DNA of 64,000 nt from Hyphomicrobiaceae bacterium UBA7697. GTDB taxonomy: Bacteria > Pseudomonadota > Alphaproteobacteria > Rhizobiales > Methyloligellaceae. Positions 8,071 through 17,005 of this stretch are shown here, piece after piece (position 1 is the stretch's first letter; every line of letters begins with the position of its first letter). The stretch covers positions 1 to 64,000 of the forward strand of contig DLGJ01000007.1 of NCBI GenBank assembly GCA_002482645.1. The letters run 5' to 3'. A program made the position numbers and the translations under genes. The notes under the pieces were generated by a model, which saw nothing but the letters and a program-made list of their open reading frames with translations, did not search any database and was not told the origin of the DNA.

Positions 8071-8640
8071 TTAAGAGTTCTTCAAGCTCTTCAGAGCCGC
8101 GAATGGCCCGTTCTGCGTCATTTGCTCGTCCGCGTTGCCCTCGGACCAATCGAAATGGGCTCCGGGCTTCTTTGGATAGGGATCGAGCGACGTCGCCAAG
8201 GTCTCGTAGATCAGAGGACCGAGATCAATCGCATCGCCCTCGATGGGCTCGGGCCAGTCCATTTCGCCCGTCTCGGCGGGGTCGTCCGCCTGCTCCTGAA
8301 GCGTGGCGATCTTTTCCGGCGGCCAGAATTCGGCCTCGACCGGCACGTCGATCGCCGCCGGAACAGGGTCCAGCGTGACCACGCACGTTTGAACCACACC
8401 GGCCCGGAGGCGTCCCGAAAGGTGGATCCGTCTCCCGCCGCCGCGGCGCAGCCGGTAAACGAACTCCACGTCATCGAGTGCCCCGAGATCGAGGAGGTCC
8501 ATCATGGCCGTGCGCTCGGACTCGTCGATCCCGATCGTCTTTTCGGTACCGTCGTCGGCCTCGACAAGCTTGATTTTGCGAATCAGCGGCGGCAGTTGAA
8601 GGCCGTCCTTCACAGATTGAATCATCCTGGCCTCCCTCAC
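8071..8640 (-). CDS. DUF177 (YceD-like) protein
   Basis: A 189-residue cytoplasmic protein of the DUF177/YceD family, whose bacterial members have been linked to 23S rRNA metabolism and large-subunit maturation. Visible features are a basic N-terminal stretch, the central GRLRAGVVQTCVVTLDPVPAAIDVPVEAEF and an acidic C-terminal segment (EGDAIDLGPLIYETLATSLDPYPKKPG) that is the most recognisable part of the family. The GTG start overlaps the TGA of the upstream chaperone gene; an in-frame ATG at 8625 is an alternative. Function is by family only. Confidence 0.85.
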   Translation of the reverse strand: MREARMIQSVKDGLQLPPLIRKIKLVEADDGTEKTIGIDESERTAMMDLLDLGALDDVEFVYRLRRGGGRRIHLSGRLRAGVVQTCVVTLDPVPAAIDVPVEAEFWPPEKIATLQEQADDPAETGEMDWPEPIEGDAIDLGPLIYETLATSLDPYPKKPGAHFDWSEGNADEQMTQNGPFAALKSLKNS

Positions 8641-9191
8641 GCACCGCCCAGTTCGGGAAATCGCACCCTCCCCTCCCGGATCGCCTCTAACGGTTGGGAA
8701 TCCAGATCTTGGAGAGTCTTGTTCAAATAAGGTGTCAGCTCCGCGCTCACGGTCCTTGCGGCCTCGGAATCGAGCGGCAAGGCATCGGCAATGGCATTTT
8801 GCAGAGCCTCTCCGCCCCTGGCAACGGCGCGTTCGTAGCCCTCCAGGAGGCCTGCCCCTTCGGCGACCAATTTCCGGACCTTCTTCGGAACGGAAAGGTC
8901 TCCGACCCCGACCTCCCGGAGTACGGTCTCCATATCGGCGGCGAACCGGTCCGACAACGCCTGTGCCGTGGCCGCGCCGGCCTTGCCCTCGCGCTTCAGG
9001 CGATGCAGCACGGCAAACAGGTGGAGCGAGAGCACCGCGAAGCGGCCCTCGAGCGTATCGGGCACGCCAAACCGTTGGTAATAAATTGGAAGTCGCGTCT
9101 GCGCCATAATCGCATCATAAAGATCGTCTGCATGGGGAGCGAGCCTGCGCCAAGGCAGCAAGGCGGCGAGAGGCTTTAGAGACACGGTCAT
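8637..9191 (-). CDS. Ubiquinol-cytochrome c chaperone family protein
   Basis: A 184-residue helical protein related to the CBP3/UQCC1 family that assists cytochrome b or bc1 complex assembly. Recognisable parts are ADDLYDAIMAQTRLPIYYQRFGVPDTLEGRFAVLSLH and the following L-HRLKREG, then VGDLSVPKKVRKLVAEGAGLLEGYERAV. The open frame extends to 9242, but I chose the ATG at 9191 because the family homology begins just after it and the extension would intrude into the divergent bamE promoter area. It overlaps the DUF177 start by four bases, so the two are translationally coupled. Confidence 0.88.
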   Translation of the reverse strand: MTVSLKPLAALLPWRRLAPHADDLYDAIMAQTRLPIYYQRFGVPDTLEGRFAVLSLHLFAVLHRLKREGKAGAATAQALSDRFAADMETVLREVGVGDLSVPKKVRKLVAEGAGLLEGYERAVARGGEALQNAIADALPLDSEAARTVSAELTPYLNKTLQDLDSQPLEAIREGRVRFPELGGA

Positions 9192-9269
9192 TTCGTCGAG
9201 CTTCTTGTAGGATTTCGGCCAATTCCGGCCGGTTGCGGACACAGGTTCGACCGAGGGGAACGCTCAATC

Positions 9270-9770
9270 TTGCGGAACGTCAAGTTAGCACCTGTCCGGG
9301 CCTCCGTGCCCGTGCTCGCGGCACTCTTTCTCGGTGTGGCCCCCATTCTCGGCTGCGCGGGTCAGATCGACCGCCATGGGCACGTCTTCATCGACGTCGA
9401 TCTCGACCAGATTCGCCCGGGAATGTCCAAGGCGGACGTGCAAACCGTGCTCGGCTCGCCCGACACGCAAAGCGCCATCGGCGGCGATGCTTACTACTAC
9501 ATTTCTTCGACGATGAAGACCGTCGCCTTTCTGAAACCCAAGGAGATCGAGCGCGAGGTCGTCGCCGTCTATTTCGACGGCTCCGATCACGTTCGAGATG
9601 TCGCCCGTTACGGCAAGAAGGACGGCATCATCATCGACTACTACAAGGGCGAAACCCCTGCCCGCGGCAAGGATCTCAACTTCCTCGAACAGATGTTCGG
9701 CAATATGTCCAACCGTCAACTGTTCAAGGATCAGACCGGCGCGGGCACGTCCGGTATTCCGGGCATATAA
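9270..9770 (+). CDS. bamE: Outer membrane protein assembly factor BamE
   Basis: A 166-residue lipoprotein of the SmpA/OmlA family and part of the BAM complex that folds outer-membrane beta-barrels. A hydrophobic signal ends in a lipobox (PILGC), giving a lipidated cysteine near residue 29. The mature part has the BamE-core pattern DLDQIRPGMSKADVQTVLGSPD, then YYYISSTM and EREVVAVYFD. The start is TTG at 9270, preceded by GAGGGGA. It is transcribed divergently from the chaperone/DUF177 genes and followed by an intrinsic terminator. Confidence 0.92.
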   Translation: MRNVKLAPVRASVPVLAALFLGVAPILGCAGQIDRHGHVFIDVDLDQIRPGMSKADVQTVLGSPDTQSAIGGDAYYYISSTMKTVAFLKPKEIEREVVAVYFDGSDHVRDVARYGKKDGIIIDYYKGETPARGKDLNFLEQMFGNMSNRQLFKDQTGAGTSGIPGI

Positions 9771-9785
9771 ATTCAGACATGAAAA

Positions 9786-9822
9786 GAGCCCCGCTCCGCA
9801 GGCCGGAACGGGGCTCGGTTTT
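9786..9822 (+). terminator. Intrinsic terminator between bamE and hppA
   Basis: Perfect arms GAGCCCCG (9786-9793) and CGGGGCTC (9809-9816), extended by a further imperfect stem, are followed by GGTTTT on the plus strand. AAAAGA on the left side makes it workable for the convergent hppA transcript as well, so it is probably bidirectional. Confidence 0.8.
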
Positions 9823-9854
9823 CGTTCGCGCCGCTGTTTCGCGGCCGATAGCTT

Positions 9855-11975
9855 CTATTGGTGCGCAAGCACCGCGAGCAGGAGCAAGGCCACGATATTC
9901 GTGATCTTGATCATCGGGTTCACGGCGGGACCGGCCGTATCCTTGTAGGGATCTCCGACCGTGTCGCCGGTCACCGCGGCTTTGTGCGCCTCGGAGCCCT
10001 TGCCGCCGTGGTTTCCGTCTTCGATGTACTTCTTGGCGTTGTCCCAGGCACCGCCGCCCGCCGTCATCGAGATGGCGACGAACAGGCCGGTGACGATCAC
10101 GCCGAGGAGCATGGCGCCGAGCGCCGAGAACGCCGCGCTTTTGCCGGCGATCCAATCGATCAGGAAAAAGAACACGATCGGCGACAGCACCGGGAGGAGC
10201 GAAGGAATGATCATTTCCTTGATGGCGGCCTTGGTCAAAAGGTCCACCGCACGCCCATAGTCCGGGCGATCCTCGCCCTTCATGATGCCCGGCTTCTCCT
10301 TGAACTGGCGGCGGACCTCCTCGACGATGGCGGAGCCGGCGCGGCCCACCGCGGTCATGGCGATGCCGCCGAACAGATACGGCAGCAGACCGCCCAGGAA
10401 GAGCCCGACGACCACGTACGGGTTCGACAGGGTAAAGGCCGGATCGACCCCTTCGAAGAAGGGGTATCTCTCGGCATTGGCGGCGAAGTATTTCAGGTCT
10501 TCCGTGTAGGCGGCGAAGAGAACGAGCGCGCCGAGGCCCGCCGAACCGATCGCGTAGCCCTTGGTCACGGCCTTCGTCGTGTTGCCCACCGCGTCCAGCG
10601 CGTCCGTCGTTTCGCGGACGTTCTCCGGAAGACCCGCCATTTCGGCGATGCCGCCGGCATTGTCGGTGACGGGGCCGAAGGCATCGAGCGCCACGACCAT
10701 GCCCGCAAGGGCCAGCATGGTCGTCACGGCGATGGCGATTCCGAACAGGCCCGCCAGATTATAGGTGACGATGATGCCCGCCATGATGACGAGAGCGGGC
10801 AGCGCCGTGGACTCGAGCGAGACCGCGAGCCCCTGAATGACGTTCGTGCCGTGACCGGTCACGGACGCCTTGGCGATCTCATGCACCGGACGGAACTTGG
10901 TCGAGGTGTAGTATTCGGTGATGACGACGATCAGCGCCGTCACGACCAAGCCGACCACGCCGCACAGATAGAGCGACTGGCCCGTGACGGTCACGTCGCC
11001 GATTTGCGCGGTCGTGTCCATGCCGACCAGCCATGCGGTCACCGGCCATAGCGCGATCAGGGACAAAACGCCCGTCACGATCACGCCCTTGTAGAGCGCG
11101 CCCATGATCGACTGGCTGGCGCCGAGCCGAACGAAGTAGGTGCCGATGATGGAGGTGATGACGCAGACGGCGCCGATCGCGAGCGGATAGAGCATCATCC
11201 GCAGCGCCGCTTCGCCGCTGGCGAAGTAGATCGACGCCAGCACCATGGTCGCGACGATCGTGACCACATAGGTCTCGAACAGGTCGGCGGCCATGCCGGC
11301 GCAGTCGCCGACATTGTCGCCCACATTGTCCGCGATGGTCGCGGGGTTGCGCGGATCGTCTTCGGGAATGCCGGCTTCGACCTTACCGACCAGATCGCCG
11401 CCCACGTCGGCGCCCTTGGTGAAGATGCCGCCACCGAGACGGGCGAAGATCGAGATCAGCGACGCGCCGAAGCCGAGGGCCACGAGCGCATCGATCACCT
11501 GGCGCGAGGCCGGGTCATAGCCGAGCAGAACCGTCAGGACCCAGAAATAGATGGTCACGCCCAGAAGCGCGAGACCGGCCACCAGAAGGCCGGTAATGGC
11601 CCCGGAGCGAAATGCCAGGCTCAGCCCGTCGGCAAGGCTCTTCGTGGCCGCCTGCGCCGTACGGACATTGGCGCGGACGGAGACGTTCATGCCGATATAG
11701 CCGGCCGCTCCGGACAGGACCGCGCCGATGGCAAAGCCGATGGCTTGCGGCAGGCCGAGAAGGAAATAGAGCACGGCGAAGATCACCACGCCGACCAGGC
11801 CGATGGCTTGGTATTGGCGCGACAGGTAGGCTTTCGCGCCTTCCTGAATGGCGGCCGCGATCTCCTGCATCCGCGGCGTGCCCGCGTCGGCCGCGAGGAC
11901 CGCCTTGGTGGTCCAAATGCCGTACGCGATCGAGAGCGCGCCGCAGGCCATAATGAAATAGAGAACCCATGTCAT
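9855..11975 (-). CDS. hppA: K+-independent proton-pumping membrane pyrophosphatase
   Basis: A 706-residue integral membrane protein with about 16 hydrophobic segments that couples pyrophosphate hydrolysis to H+ export. The substrate site is intact: GGGIFTKGADVGGDLVGKVE, EDDPRNPATIADNVGDNVGD and the C-terminal GGAWDNAKKYIEDG. The sequence GNTTKAVTKGYAIGSAGL carries lysine in the position that is alanine in potassium-dependent pumps, so this is read as the K+-independent, proton-pumping class. It is single-gene: bamE converges from the left, and thiL lies 192 bp upstream on the same strand. Confidence 0.95.
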   Translation of the reverse strand: MTWVLYFIMACGALSIAYGIWTTKAVLAADAGTPRMQEIAAAIQEGAKAYLSRQYQAIGLVGVVIFAVLYFLLGLPQAIGFAIGAVLSGAAGYIGMNVSVRANVRTAQAATKSLADGLSLAFRSGAITGLLVAGLALLGVTIYFWVLTVLLGYDPASRQVIDALVALGFGASLISIFARLGGGIFTKGADVGGDLVGKVEAGIPEDDPRNPATIADNVGDNVGDCAGMAADLFETYVVTIVATMVLASIYFASGEAALRMMLYPLAIGAVCVITSIIGTYFVRLGASQSIMGALYKGVIVTGVLSLIALWPVTAWLVGMDTTAQIGDVTVTGQSLYLCGVVGLVVTALIVVITEYYTSTKFRPVHEIAKASVTGHGTNVIQGLAVSLESTALPALVIMAGIIVTYNLAGLFGIAIAVTTMLALAGMVVALDAFGPVTDNAGGIAEMAGLPENVRETTDALDAVGNTTKAVTKGYAIGSAGLGALVLFAAYTEDLKYFAANAERYPFFEGVDPAFTLSNPYVVVGLFLGGLLPYLFGGIAMTAVGRAGSAIVEEVRRQFKEKPGIMKGEDRPDYGRAVDLLTKAAIKEMIIPSLLPVLSPIVFFFLIDWIAGKSAAFSALGAMLLGVIVTGLFVAISMTAGGGAWDNAKKYIEDGNHGGKGSEAHKAAVTGDTVGDPYKDTAGPAVNPMIKITNIVALLLLAVLAHQ

Positions 11976-12167
11976 AGCAGACTGTCCCCGTTAATTGGAT
12001 CTATTGGATAGAGCTGAACCGCGGCTGCTTGAACGACATGGCAAATGTCCGCCGCTTGTTTCCCTCTGAAGTGGACTTAAGCCGGGCGGGAAAATGCCAA
12101 AGTTAAGGCACGGACGCAACAGACGGCAGACGGGATGTTGCCAATGGCGGCGAACGCCGCCCGGCCT

Positions 12168-13160
12168 CTAGAAATGCGTAAATCCTCCGTGGCTTAAACG
12201 CATTGGCACACCGTCCTCGTCCAGGATGCGAAGGCCGTCCTCAAGTCCGGTGACCATGCCCAGCTGCGAGAACGTCACGCCATGCTCGTCCGCTTCCGAT
12301 TCGAACAGCTCGGCGGACGTCTCGGAAACGGCGGCCACGGCCACGTAATCGTCTCCACCGGCGATCAGGCCGGACAAGAGATCCGGTGCCGCCGCGAGCG
12401 CCTTTCTCACAGCCGGAGAAAATGGGATCCGGCCCGTTTCGATCTCGGCACCGACATGGGAGACGGCGCACAGCTTGCCGGTATCGGCCACCAGGCCGTC
12501 CGAGACGTCGATGGCCGCCTTTGCGAAATTGCGGATGAGGAGCGCGGCCGCCGTGTCGATCCTTGGGCGCCGGTAGCGCTCCACGAGAAAATCGGCGTCC
12601 TTCCTGGAAAGGCCCCACGCCTCCGCAAGCGAGGGGTCCTGCAGGAGCCTCAGCCCCAAATGAGCATCGCCGATCGTGCCGTTGGTATAGAGACGGTCTC
12701 CCGGCTTCGCGCCGAGCCGCGTGATCGCTGCTTCATGCTGAACGAGGCCGAGCGCCGTCACGGTGATGGTGGCGGGGCCGGAGGTTGCCGTGGTGTCGCC
12801 GCCGATCAACGAGATTCCGGTCTCGGCCTGTACCTCGGCCAGGCCCTCGGCGAAGGCTTCGAGCCAAGCCATGTCCGTGTCTTGGGGAAGCGCCACCGAC
12901 AGCGTGTAGACATAGCCGTGCGCGCCCTTGGCCGTCAGGTCCGACATATTGACCGCCAGGGCCTTGTATCCGACGGACCGGGGCGGATCGTCCTTCAAAA
13001 AATGCACGCCGCTAACGAGCGTGTCGCAAGTGACAACGAGTTGGTGATCGTCGGTGACGGTCAGGACGGCGGCATCGTCCTTGAGCCCGAGAGCTCCCGA
13101 ATCCGTGGCGAGCGGAGCGAAGATGCGGGCGATGATGTCGAACTCTCCCGCGAGTGCCAT
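12168..13160 (-). CDS. thiL: Thiamine-monophosphate kinase
   Basis: Phosphorylates thiamine phosphate to thiamine diphosphate using ATP. The 330-residue protein carries the family markers LKDDAAVL near the N-terminus, DTLVSGVHF, KALAVNMSDLTAKGA, LIGGDTTATSGPATITVTALG, the ISDG-type loop AAIDVSDGLVADTGKLC and the C-terminal IAGGDDY. It begins 20 bp after nusB and ends the glyA-to-thiL operon; a GGCGGCG/CGCCGCC stem (12146-12161) lies just past its stop but has no T tract. Confidence 0.95.
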   Translation of the reverse strand: MALAGEFDIIARIFAPLATDSGALGLKDDAAVLTVTDDHQLVVTCDTLVSGVHFLKDDPPRSVGYKALAVNMSDLTAKGAHGYVYTLSVALPQDTDMAWLEAFAEGLAEVQAETGISLIGGDTTATSGPATITVTALGLVQHEAAITRLGAKPGDRLYTNGTIGDAHLGLRLLQDPSLAEAWGLSRKDADFLVERYRRPRIDTAAALLIRNFAKAAIDVSDGLVADTGKLCAVSHVGAEIETGRIPFSPAVRKALAAAPDLLSGLIAGGDDYVAVAAVSETSAELFESEADEHGVTFSQLGMVTGLEDGLRILDEDGVPMRLSHGGFTHF

Positions 13161-13180
13161 GCCGAGCTCCTTTCCGGTTG

Positions 13181-13678
13181 TCAGCCCTCTCCTATGGCGG
13201 CGGGCGGAAGCTCCTCGGTGCGGACCTTCCGCGCCAGACGGTCGAGAACACCGTTGACCACTTTCGGTTCCTCCCCGCTGAAGAAGGCATGGGCGATGTC
13301 CACGTATTCATTGATTACCACGCGCGCCGGGACGTCGTCGCGGATGTAAAGCTCGAAGGCCGCCGAACGGAGCAATGCCCTCAAGATGGAATCCACGCGG
13401 TTGAGGCGCCAGCCCTCGGCGAGCTGTTGGTCGAGCATCGGATCGAGGCGGCGCTGTTCGCGCACGACGCCGTCGACGAGATCGTGGAAGAACTCCGCTT
13501 CCGCGGCGTGATAGCGTTCCCCCTCCACCTCCTGCCCCAGGCGGTGCATTTGGAACTCCGCGACCACGTCGTTGAGGTCGATGCCGGTCATGTCCATCTG
13601 GTAAAGCGCCTGCACGGCCGCGAGCCGCGCCGCGCTCCTCGTGGCTGCCCGGTCGGTGCTTTTCGCTTTGGATGCCAT
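13181..13678 (-). CDS. nusB: Transcription antitermination factor NusB
   Basis: An RNA-binding antitermination protein that, with NusE, supports rRNA transcription. The helical core AARLAAVQALYQMDMTG (from about residue 14), EFFHDLVDGVV, RLNRVDSILRALLRSAAFELYI and the closing VVINEYVDIAHAFFSGEEPKVVNGVLDRLAR are clear. The open frame extends upstream to 13792, but the ATG at 13678 fits the family start (MASKAKS) and lies just after the ribH stop. NusB after riboflavin genes is the usual bacterial arrangement. Confidence 0.95.
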   Translation of the reverse strand: MASKAKSTDRAATRSAARLAAVQALYQMDMTGIDLNDVVAEFQMHRLGQEVEGERYHAAEAEFFHDLVDGVVREQRRLDPMLDQQLAEGWRLNRVDSILRALLRSAAFELYIRDDVPARVVINEYVDIAHAFFSGEEPKVVNGVLDRLARKVRTEELPPAAIGEG

Positions 13679-13683
13679 GGTCT

Positions 13684-14163
13684 CTAGCGGCGGCTTGCCA
13701 GTGAAAAATGCTGTTCGAGGCGCATCAAGGTGAGACAGGCGCGGGCCGCGTCGCCACCCTTGTTGCGCCCATCGACGCTGGCGCGCTCCCAAGCCTGCTC
13801 CATGCTCTCGCAGGTGATAATGCCGGAACCGACGGGCACGCCATGCTGCACGGCAAGTTGGCTGATACCGGCCGCCGATTCCCGCGCGACGATATCGAAA
13901 TGGCTCGTCTGCCCGCGAATGACGCAGCCGAGGGCGATGCAGGCGCGATGACGGCCGGCACGGCCGACAAAGCCGTTGGCCAGCGCAAGACTGAGGGCGA
14001 GCGGAATCTCGAGTGCGCCCGGCACGGCGATTTCCTCGAACTCGACGTCGTTGCCGCGAAGTTCTTGGATCGCGCCACGGGCGAGCTCGTCCGCGATGTC
14101 TTCATAGAAGCGCGCCGAGATGATAAGAACGGAATTGGGGCCTTTTCGGCTCATAGTGCTCAC
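13684..14163 (-). CDS. ribH: 6,7-dimethyl-8-ribityllumazine synthase
   Basis: Condenses 5-amino-6-ribitylaminouracil with dihydroxybutanone phosphate in the penultimate step of riboflavin synthesis. The 159-residue protein shows SARFYEDIADELARGA, the substrate loop VPGALEIPLALSLA, ALGCVIRGQTSHFDIVARE (with the catalytic histidine region) and PVGSGIITCESMEQAWERA. Length is normal for the capsid-forming type. The start codon overlaps the stop of ribB by four bases, so coupling is expected. Confidence 0.96.
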   Translation of the reverse strand: MSTMSRKGPNSVLIISARFYEDIADELARGAIQELRGNDVEFEEIAVPGALEIPLALSLALANGFVGRAGRHRACIALGCVIRGQTSHFDIVARESAAGISQLAVQHGVPVGSGIITCESMEQAWERASVDGRNKGGDAARACLTLMRLEQHFSLASRR

Positions 14164-15281
14164 TCCAGGCCGCGTTGCCCAACGACCGTCAATCCATAAC
14201 CTTCAAGCCCGACGATCCTTCGCGCGGGCGAGTTCGACAACAGAACCATCTCGCGTACGCCGAGATCCAATAGGATCTGCGCGCCAATCCCATAATCCAT
14301 CAGCCGGGCCTGTCCGTTTCCCACCTCGTCCTTTTTGAGGCTCGCGGAAACCGCGTCGGGCCGGGACTCGCGGATGAGGACGATCACGCCCCGTCCCTCT
14401 TGCTCGACGATGTCCATGGCCTTGCGCACGCTATCGCCGCCGGCGGCGGAAAGAACGTCTTCCAGCGTGTTGACCGCGTGAACCCGCACGAAGACCGGCC
14501 CCTGCGCGCCGACATCGCCCTTGACGAGCGCGACATGCTCCACCGGATCGACGGTGGTCGCGTAGACCTTGGCTTGGAAGGCGCCCCCGCGGGGCCCCTC
14601 GACGACCGACTCCGCGACGACGCTGACGAGGTGGTCGTAGCGCAGACGATAGGCGATGAGATCGGCGATGGTGGCGATCTTCAAACCGTGATGCTGCGCG
14701 AAGCCGATCAAATCGGGAAGACGGGCCATGGTGCCGTCGTCGTTCATGATCTCGCAGATCACGCCCGCGGAATACAGTCCGGCAAGGCGCGACACGTCGA
14801 CAGCCGCTTCGGTGTGACCGGCGCGCACGAGCACGCCGCCCTCCTTCGCCAGCAACGGAAAGACGTGGCCGGGCGTGACGATATCGCGATAGTCCTTCGT
14901 GGGATCGATAGCCACCGAGATCGTGTGCGCCCGGTCGTGCGCGGAAATTCCGGTCGAGACGCCCTCTCGCGCTTCGATCGAGACGGTGAACGCCGTCGAG
15001 TGACGCGAACGGTTCGACTGGGACATCAGCTCGAGGCGGAGCTGTTTCGCGCGATCGGTGGTCAGCGCCAAACAAATCAGTCCACGGCCGTATTTCGCCA
15101 TGAAATTGATGGCGTCGGGTGTCGCCATCTGCGCCGGGATGACGAGGTCGCCCTCGTTCTCGCGATCCTCCGCATCGACAAGAATGAACATCTTGCCGTT
15201 CCGCGCATCTTCGATCACCTCGTCGACCGGCGACAGAAACTTGCTGAGTTCGGCTTCTTCCGGCGCTGTTAGTGCCGTCAC
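14160..15281 (-). CDS. ribB: 3,4-dihydroxy-2-butanone-4-phosphate synthase with degenerate GTP cyclohydrolase II-like domain
   Basis: Converts ribulose 5-phosphate to dihydroxybutanone phosphate plus formate. The N-terminal 205 residues are a complete RibB domain: acidic EDRENEGDLVIPA, HDRAHTI, TPGHVFPLLA and RAGHTEAAVD. The C-terminal 165 residues align in layout with GTP cyclohydrolase II but contain no cysteine at all. The three zinc cysteines of a working RibA are therefore missing and that activity is not expected. The 373-residue length matches RibBA proteins. The gene overlaps ribE and ribH by four bases on each side, so it is tightly coupled in the rib operon. Confidence 0.92.
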   Translation of the reverse strand: MTALTAPEEAELSKFLSPVDEVIEDARNGKMFILVDAEDRENEGDLVIPAQMATPDAINFMAKYGRGLICLALTTDRAKQLRLELMSQSNRSRHSTAFTVSIEAREGVSTGISAHDRAHTISVAIDPTKDYRDIVTPGHVFPLLAKEGGVLVRAGHTEAAVDVSRLAGLYSAGVICEIMNDDGTMARLPDLIGFAQHHGLKIATIADLIAYRLRYDHLVSVVAESVVEGPRGGAFQAKVYATTVDPVEHVALVKGDVGAQGPVFVRVHAVNTLEDVLSAAGGDSVRKAMDIVEQEGRGVIVLIRESRPDAVSASLKKDEVGNGQARLMDYGIGAQILLDLGVREMVLLSNSPARRIVGLEGYGLTVVGQRGLE

Positions 15282-15883
15282 GAATTCTTCCCTTCCGTTT
15301 GTGCTAGCCGCGCCACGTAGCGCGCCAGCAAGTCGACTTCAAGGTTTACGGGATCGCCCGGGACGCGGTCGCCCCAGCTGGTATGGGCAAGCGTGAATGG
15401 AATAACGTTCACGTCGAACCGCATGCCGTCCACCTCGTTGACGGTGAGCGAGACGCCGTTTAAGGCCACGGACCCCTTGGAGGCAATGAATGGCGCAAAC
15501 TCCGACGGTACTTCAAGCAGAAACCGCACGCTGTCGCCATCGGGAAAGCGCGACACGATCCTTGCCACGCCATCCACATGGCCAGTGACGATATGTCCGC
15601 CCAATTCCTCGCCGAGCGCGAGCGCGCGCTCCAGATTGATCGTCCGGCCACGCTCCCATGAACCCAAAGTGGTATGGCTCAGGGTTTCGTTGGAAACGTC
15701 GACTGCGACAAGAGCCCCCCCGCCCTTATCCTTCTCGATTTGCGTGAGCGTGAGACAGCAACCGTCGCAAGCAAGCGAGGCGCCGAGTTCGAGGCTCTTG
15801 CGCTTGTAGGGCGTGTGGATGACGAATTGGGAGCCCTCGCGCGCGACGAGCGTGCCTAGGCCGCTGACAATGCCAGTGAACAT
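15278..15883 (-). CDS. ribE: Riboflavin synthase, alpha-type
   Basis: Dismutates two lumazine molecules to riboflavin, the last step of the pathway. The 201-residue protein starts with the canonical MFTGIVSGLG and contains two lumazine-binding repeats: an N-terminal one with ACDGCCLTLT and DVSNETLSHTTLGSW, and a second with GHIVTGHVDG, VALNGVSLTVNEVDG and FTLAHTSWG. Both repeats look intact. It overlaps the end of ribD by 28 bases and the start of ribB by four. Confidence 0.95.
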   Translation of the reverse strand: MFTGIVSGLGTLVAREGSQFVIHTPYKRKSLELGASLACDGCCLTLTQIEKDKGGGALVAVDVSNETLSHTTLGSWERGRTINLERALALGEELGGHIVTGHVDGVARIVSRFPDGDSVRFLLEVPSEFAPFIASKGSVALNGVSLTVNEVDGMRFDVNVIPFTLAHTSWGDRVPGDPVNLEVDLLARYVARLAQTEGKNS

Positions 15884-16989
15884 GTTCTCATCCTGCGCCA
15901 GCGCGTCATGCGATCCTCACCGAAAGTACGCGTGGCAATCACGGTGAAATGGCTGCTTTTCGCAAAGCGATCAAGACCGTCGCCTCCAAACGCGGCCAGC
16001 CCCTGCTCGCCGACGGGGTTGGCCCCTTGGTAGATCACCGCCTCGTCGACGAGATCCGCATCGAGAAAGGCCTCCGCGACGGATGGACCGCCCTCGATGA
16101 GGACGCGCGTGATGCCCCGGCAGGCCAGGGTCTCCAGTGCGTCCTGCACGTCGATCATGCCGCAATCGTTCACGGGAACCGGAACGATCTCCGGACCGTG
16201 GTCGTGCAGGAGGTCTGCGTTCGGGTGCGGCTCGCCCGCCGCGCAAAGGAGCCACACCGGCACCATGAGATCGTCGAACAGCGCCGCGCCGGGCGGCGTG
16301 CGCAGACGGCTGTCCAATACCGCCCTTACGGGCGACCGGCACGACATGCCCGGAAGCCGGCAGGTGAGCGAGGGGTTGTCCGCGGCAACCGTCCCGCGCC
16401 CCACCAAGATGGCGTCGTTCATGGCGCGCAAGAGATGGCCGTGGGCGCGCGCCTCGGGCCCCGTGATCCAAACCGGCTCGCCGTCGCCTTGCGGGACGCG
16501 CCCGTCCGACCCGACGGCAAGCTTGAGCGTCACCGCGGGGCGGCCTTCCGTCACACGCATCAAATGCCCGAACGTGACGGATGCGGCCTGTGCCGCGCAC
16601 ACGCCCTCGACGACCTCGATACCGGCGGATCTCATTTGCTCGATCCCGCGTCCGGCCGTGCGCGGATCGGGATCCGGAATACCGATGACGACGCGGGCGA
16701 CCCCAGCGGCGACAATAACTCTCGAACACGGCGCGCCACGCCCGCCCTCGTGGGCGCATGGCTCCAGGGTCACGTAGAGCGTGCTGCCCTTCGCGCGTGA
16801 ACCGGCGCGTTCCAACGCGATCGCCTCGGCATGGGGCCGCCCCCCCGGCGCAGTCCAGCCGCGCCCGACGATCTCTCCGGTCGGCGCGACCGCAATGGCG
16901 CCCACGGCCGGGTTCGGCCAGGCCAAACCGAGACCCCGCCTTGCGATCCGGACGGCTTGGGACATGTGATGCGCGTCGCGCGAGATCAT
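15856..16989 (-). CDS. ribD: Bifunctional riboflavin deaminase-reductase
   Basis: Carries out deamination then NADPH-dependent ribityl reduction of the pyrimidine intermediate. The N-terminal deaminase domain has the zinc motif PHAEAIA (about residue 58) and PCAHEGGRGAPCSR (about 83-96). The C-terminal reductase domain has VTLKLAVGSDGR, NDAILVGRGTVAADNPSLTCR and VLIEGGPSVAEAFLDADLVDE. The open frame extends to 17295, overlapping nrdR; I chose the ATG at 16989 because it lies just before the deaminase homology and 16 bp past nrdR. Length, 377 residues, is typical. Confidence 0.94.
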   Translation of the reverse strand: MISRDAHHMSQAVRIARRGLGLAWPNPAVGAIAVAPTGEIVGRGWTAPGGRPHAEAIALERAGSRAKGSTLYVTLEPCAHEGGRGAPCSRVIVAAGVARVVIGIPDPDPRTAGRGIEQMRSAGIEVVEGVCAAQAASVTFGHLMRVTEGRPAVTLKLAVGSDGRVPQGDGEPVWITGPEARAHGHLLRAMNDAILVGRGTVAADNPSLTCRLPGMSCRSPVRAVLDSRLRTPPGAALFDDLMVPVWLLCAAGEPHPNADLLHDHGPEIVPVPVNDCGMIDVQDALETLACRGITRVLIEGGPSVAEAFLDADLVDEAVIYQGANPVGEQGLAAFGGDGLDRFAKSSHFTVIATRTFGEDRMTRWRRMRTCSLALSAA

Positions 16990-17005
16990 GGGACTTGCGC
17001 CTTGT

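Noticed and set aside
8071..8640. Search for rpmF between the DUF177 gene and plsX
   Set aside because: The gap 7947-8070 holds no frame with the L32 pattern; rpmF must be elsewhere.
12146..12161. GGCGGCG-AA-CGCCGCC stem after thiL considered as terminator
   Set aside because: Two-base loop and no T tract; it is more likely a chance palindrome in GC-rich DNA.
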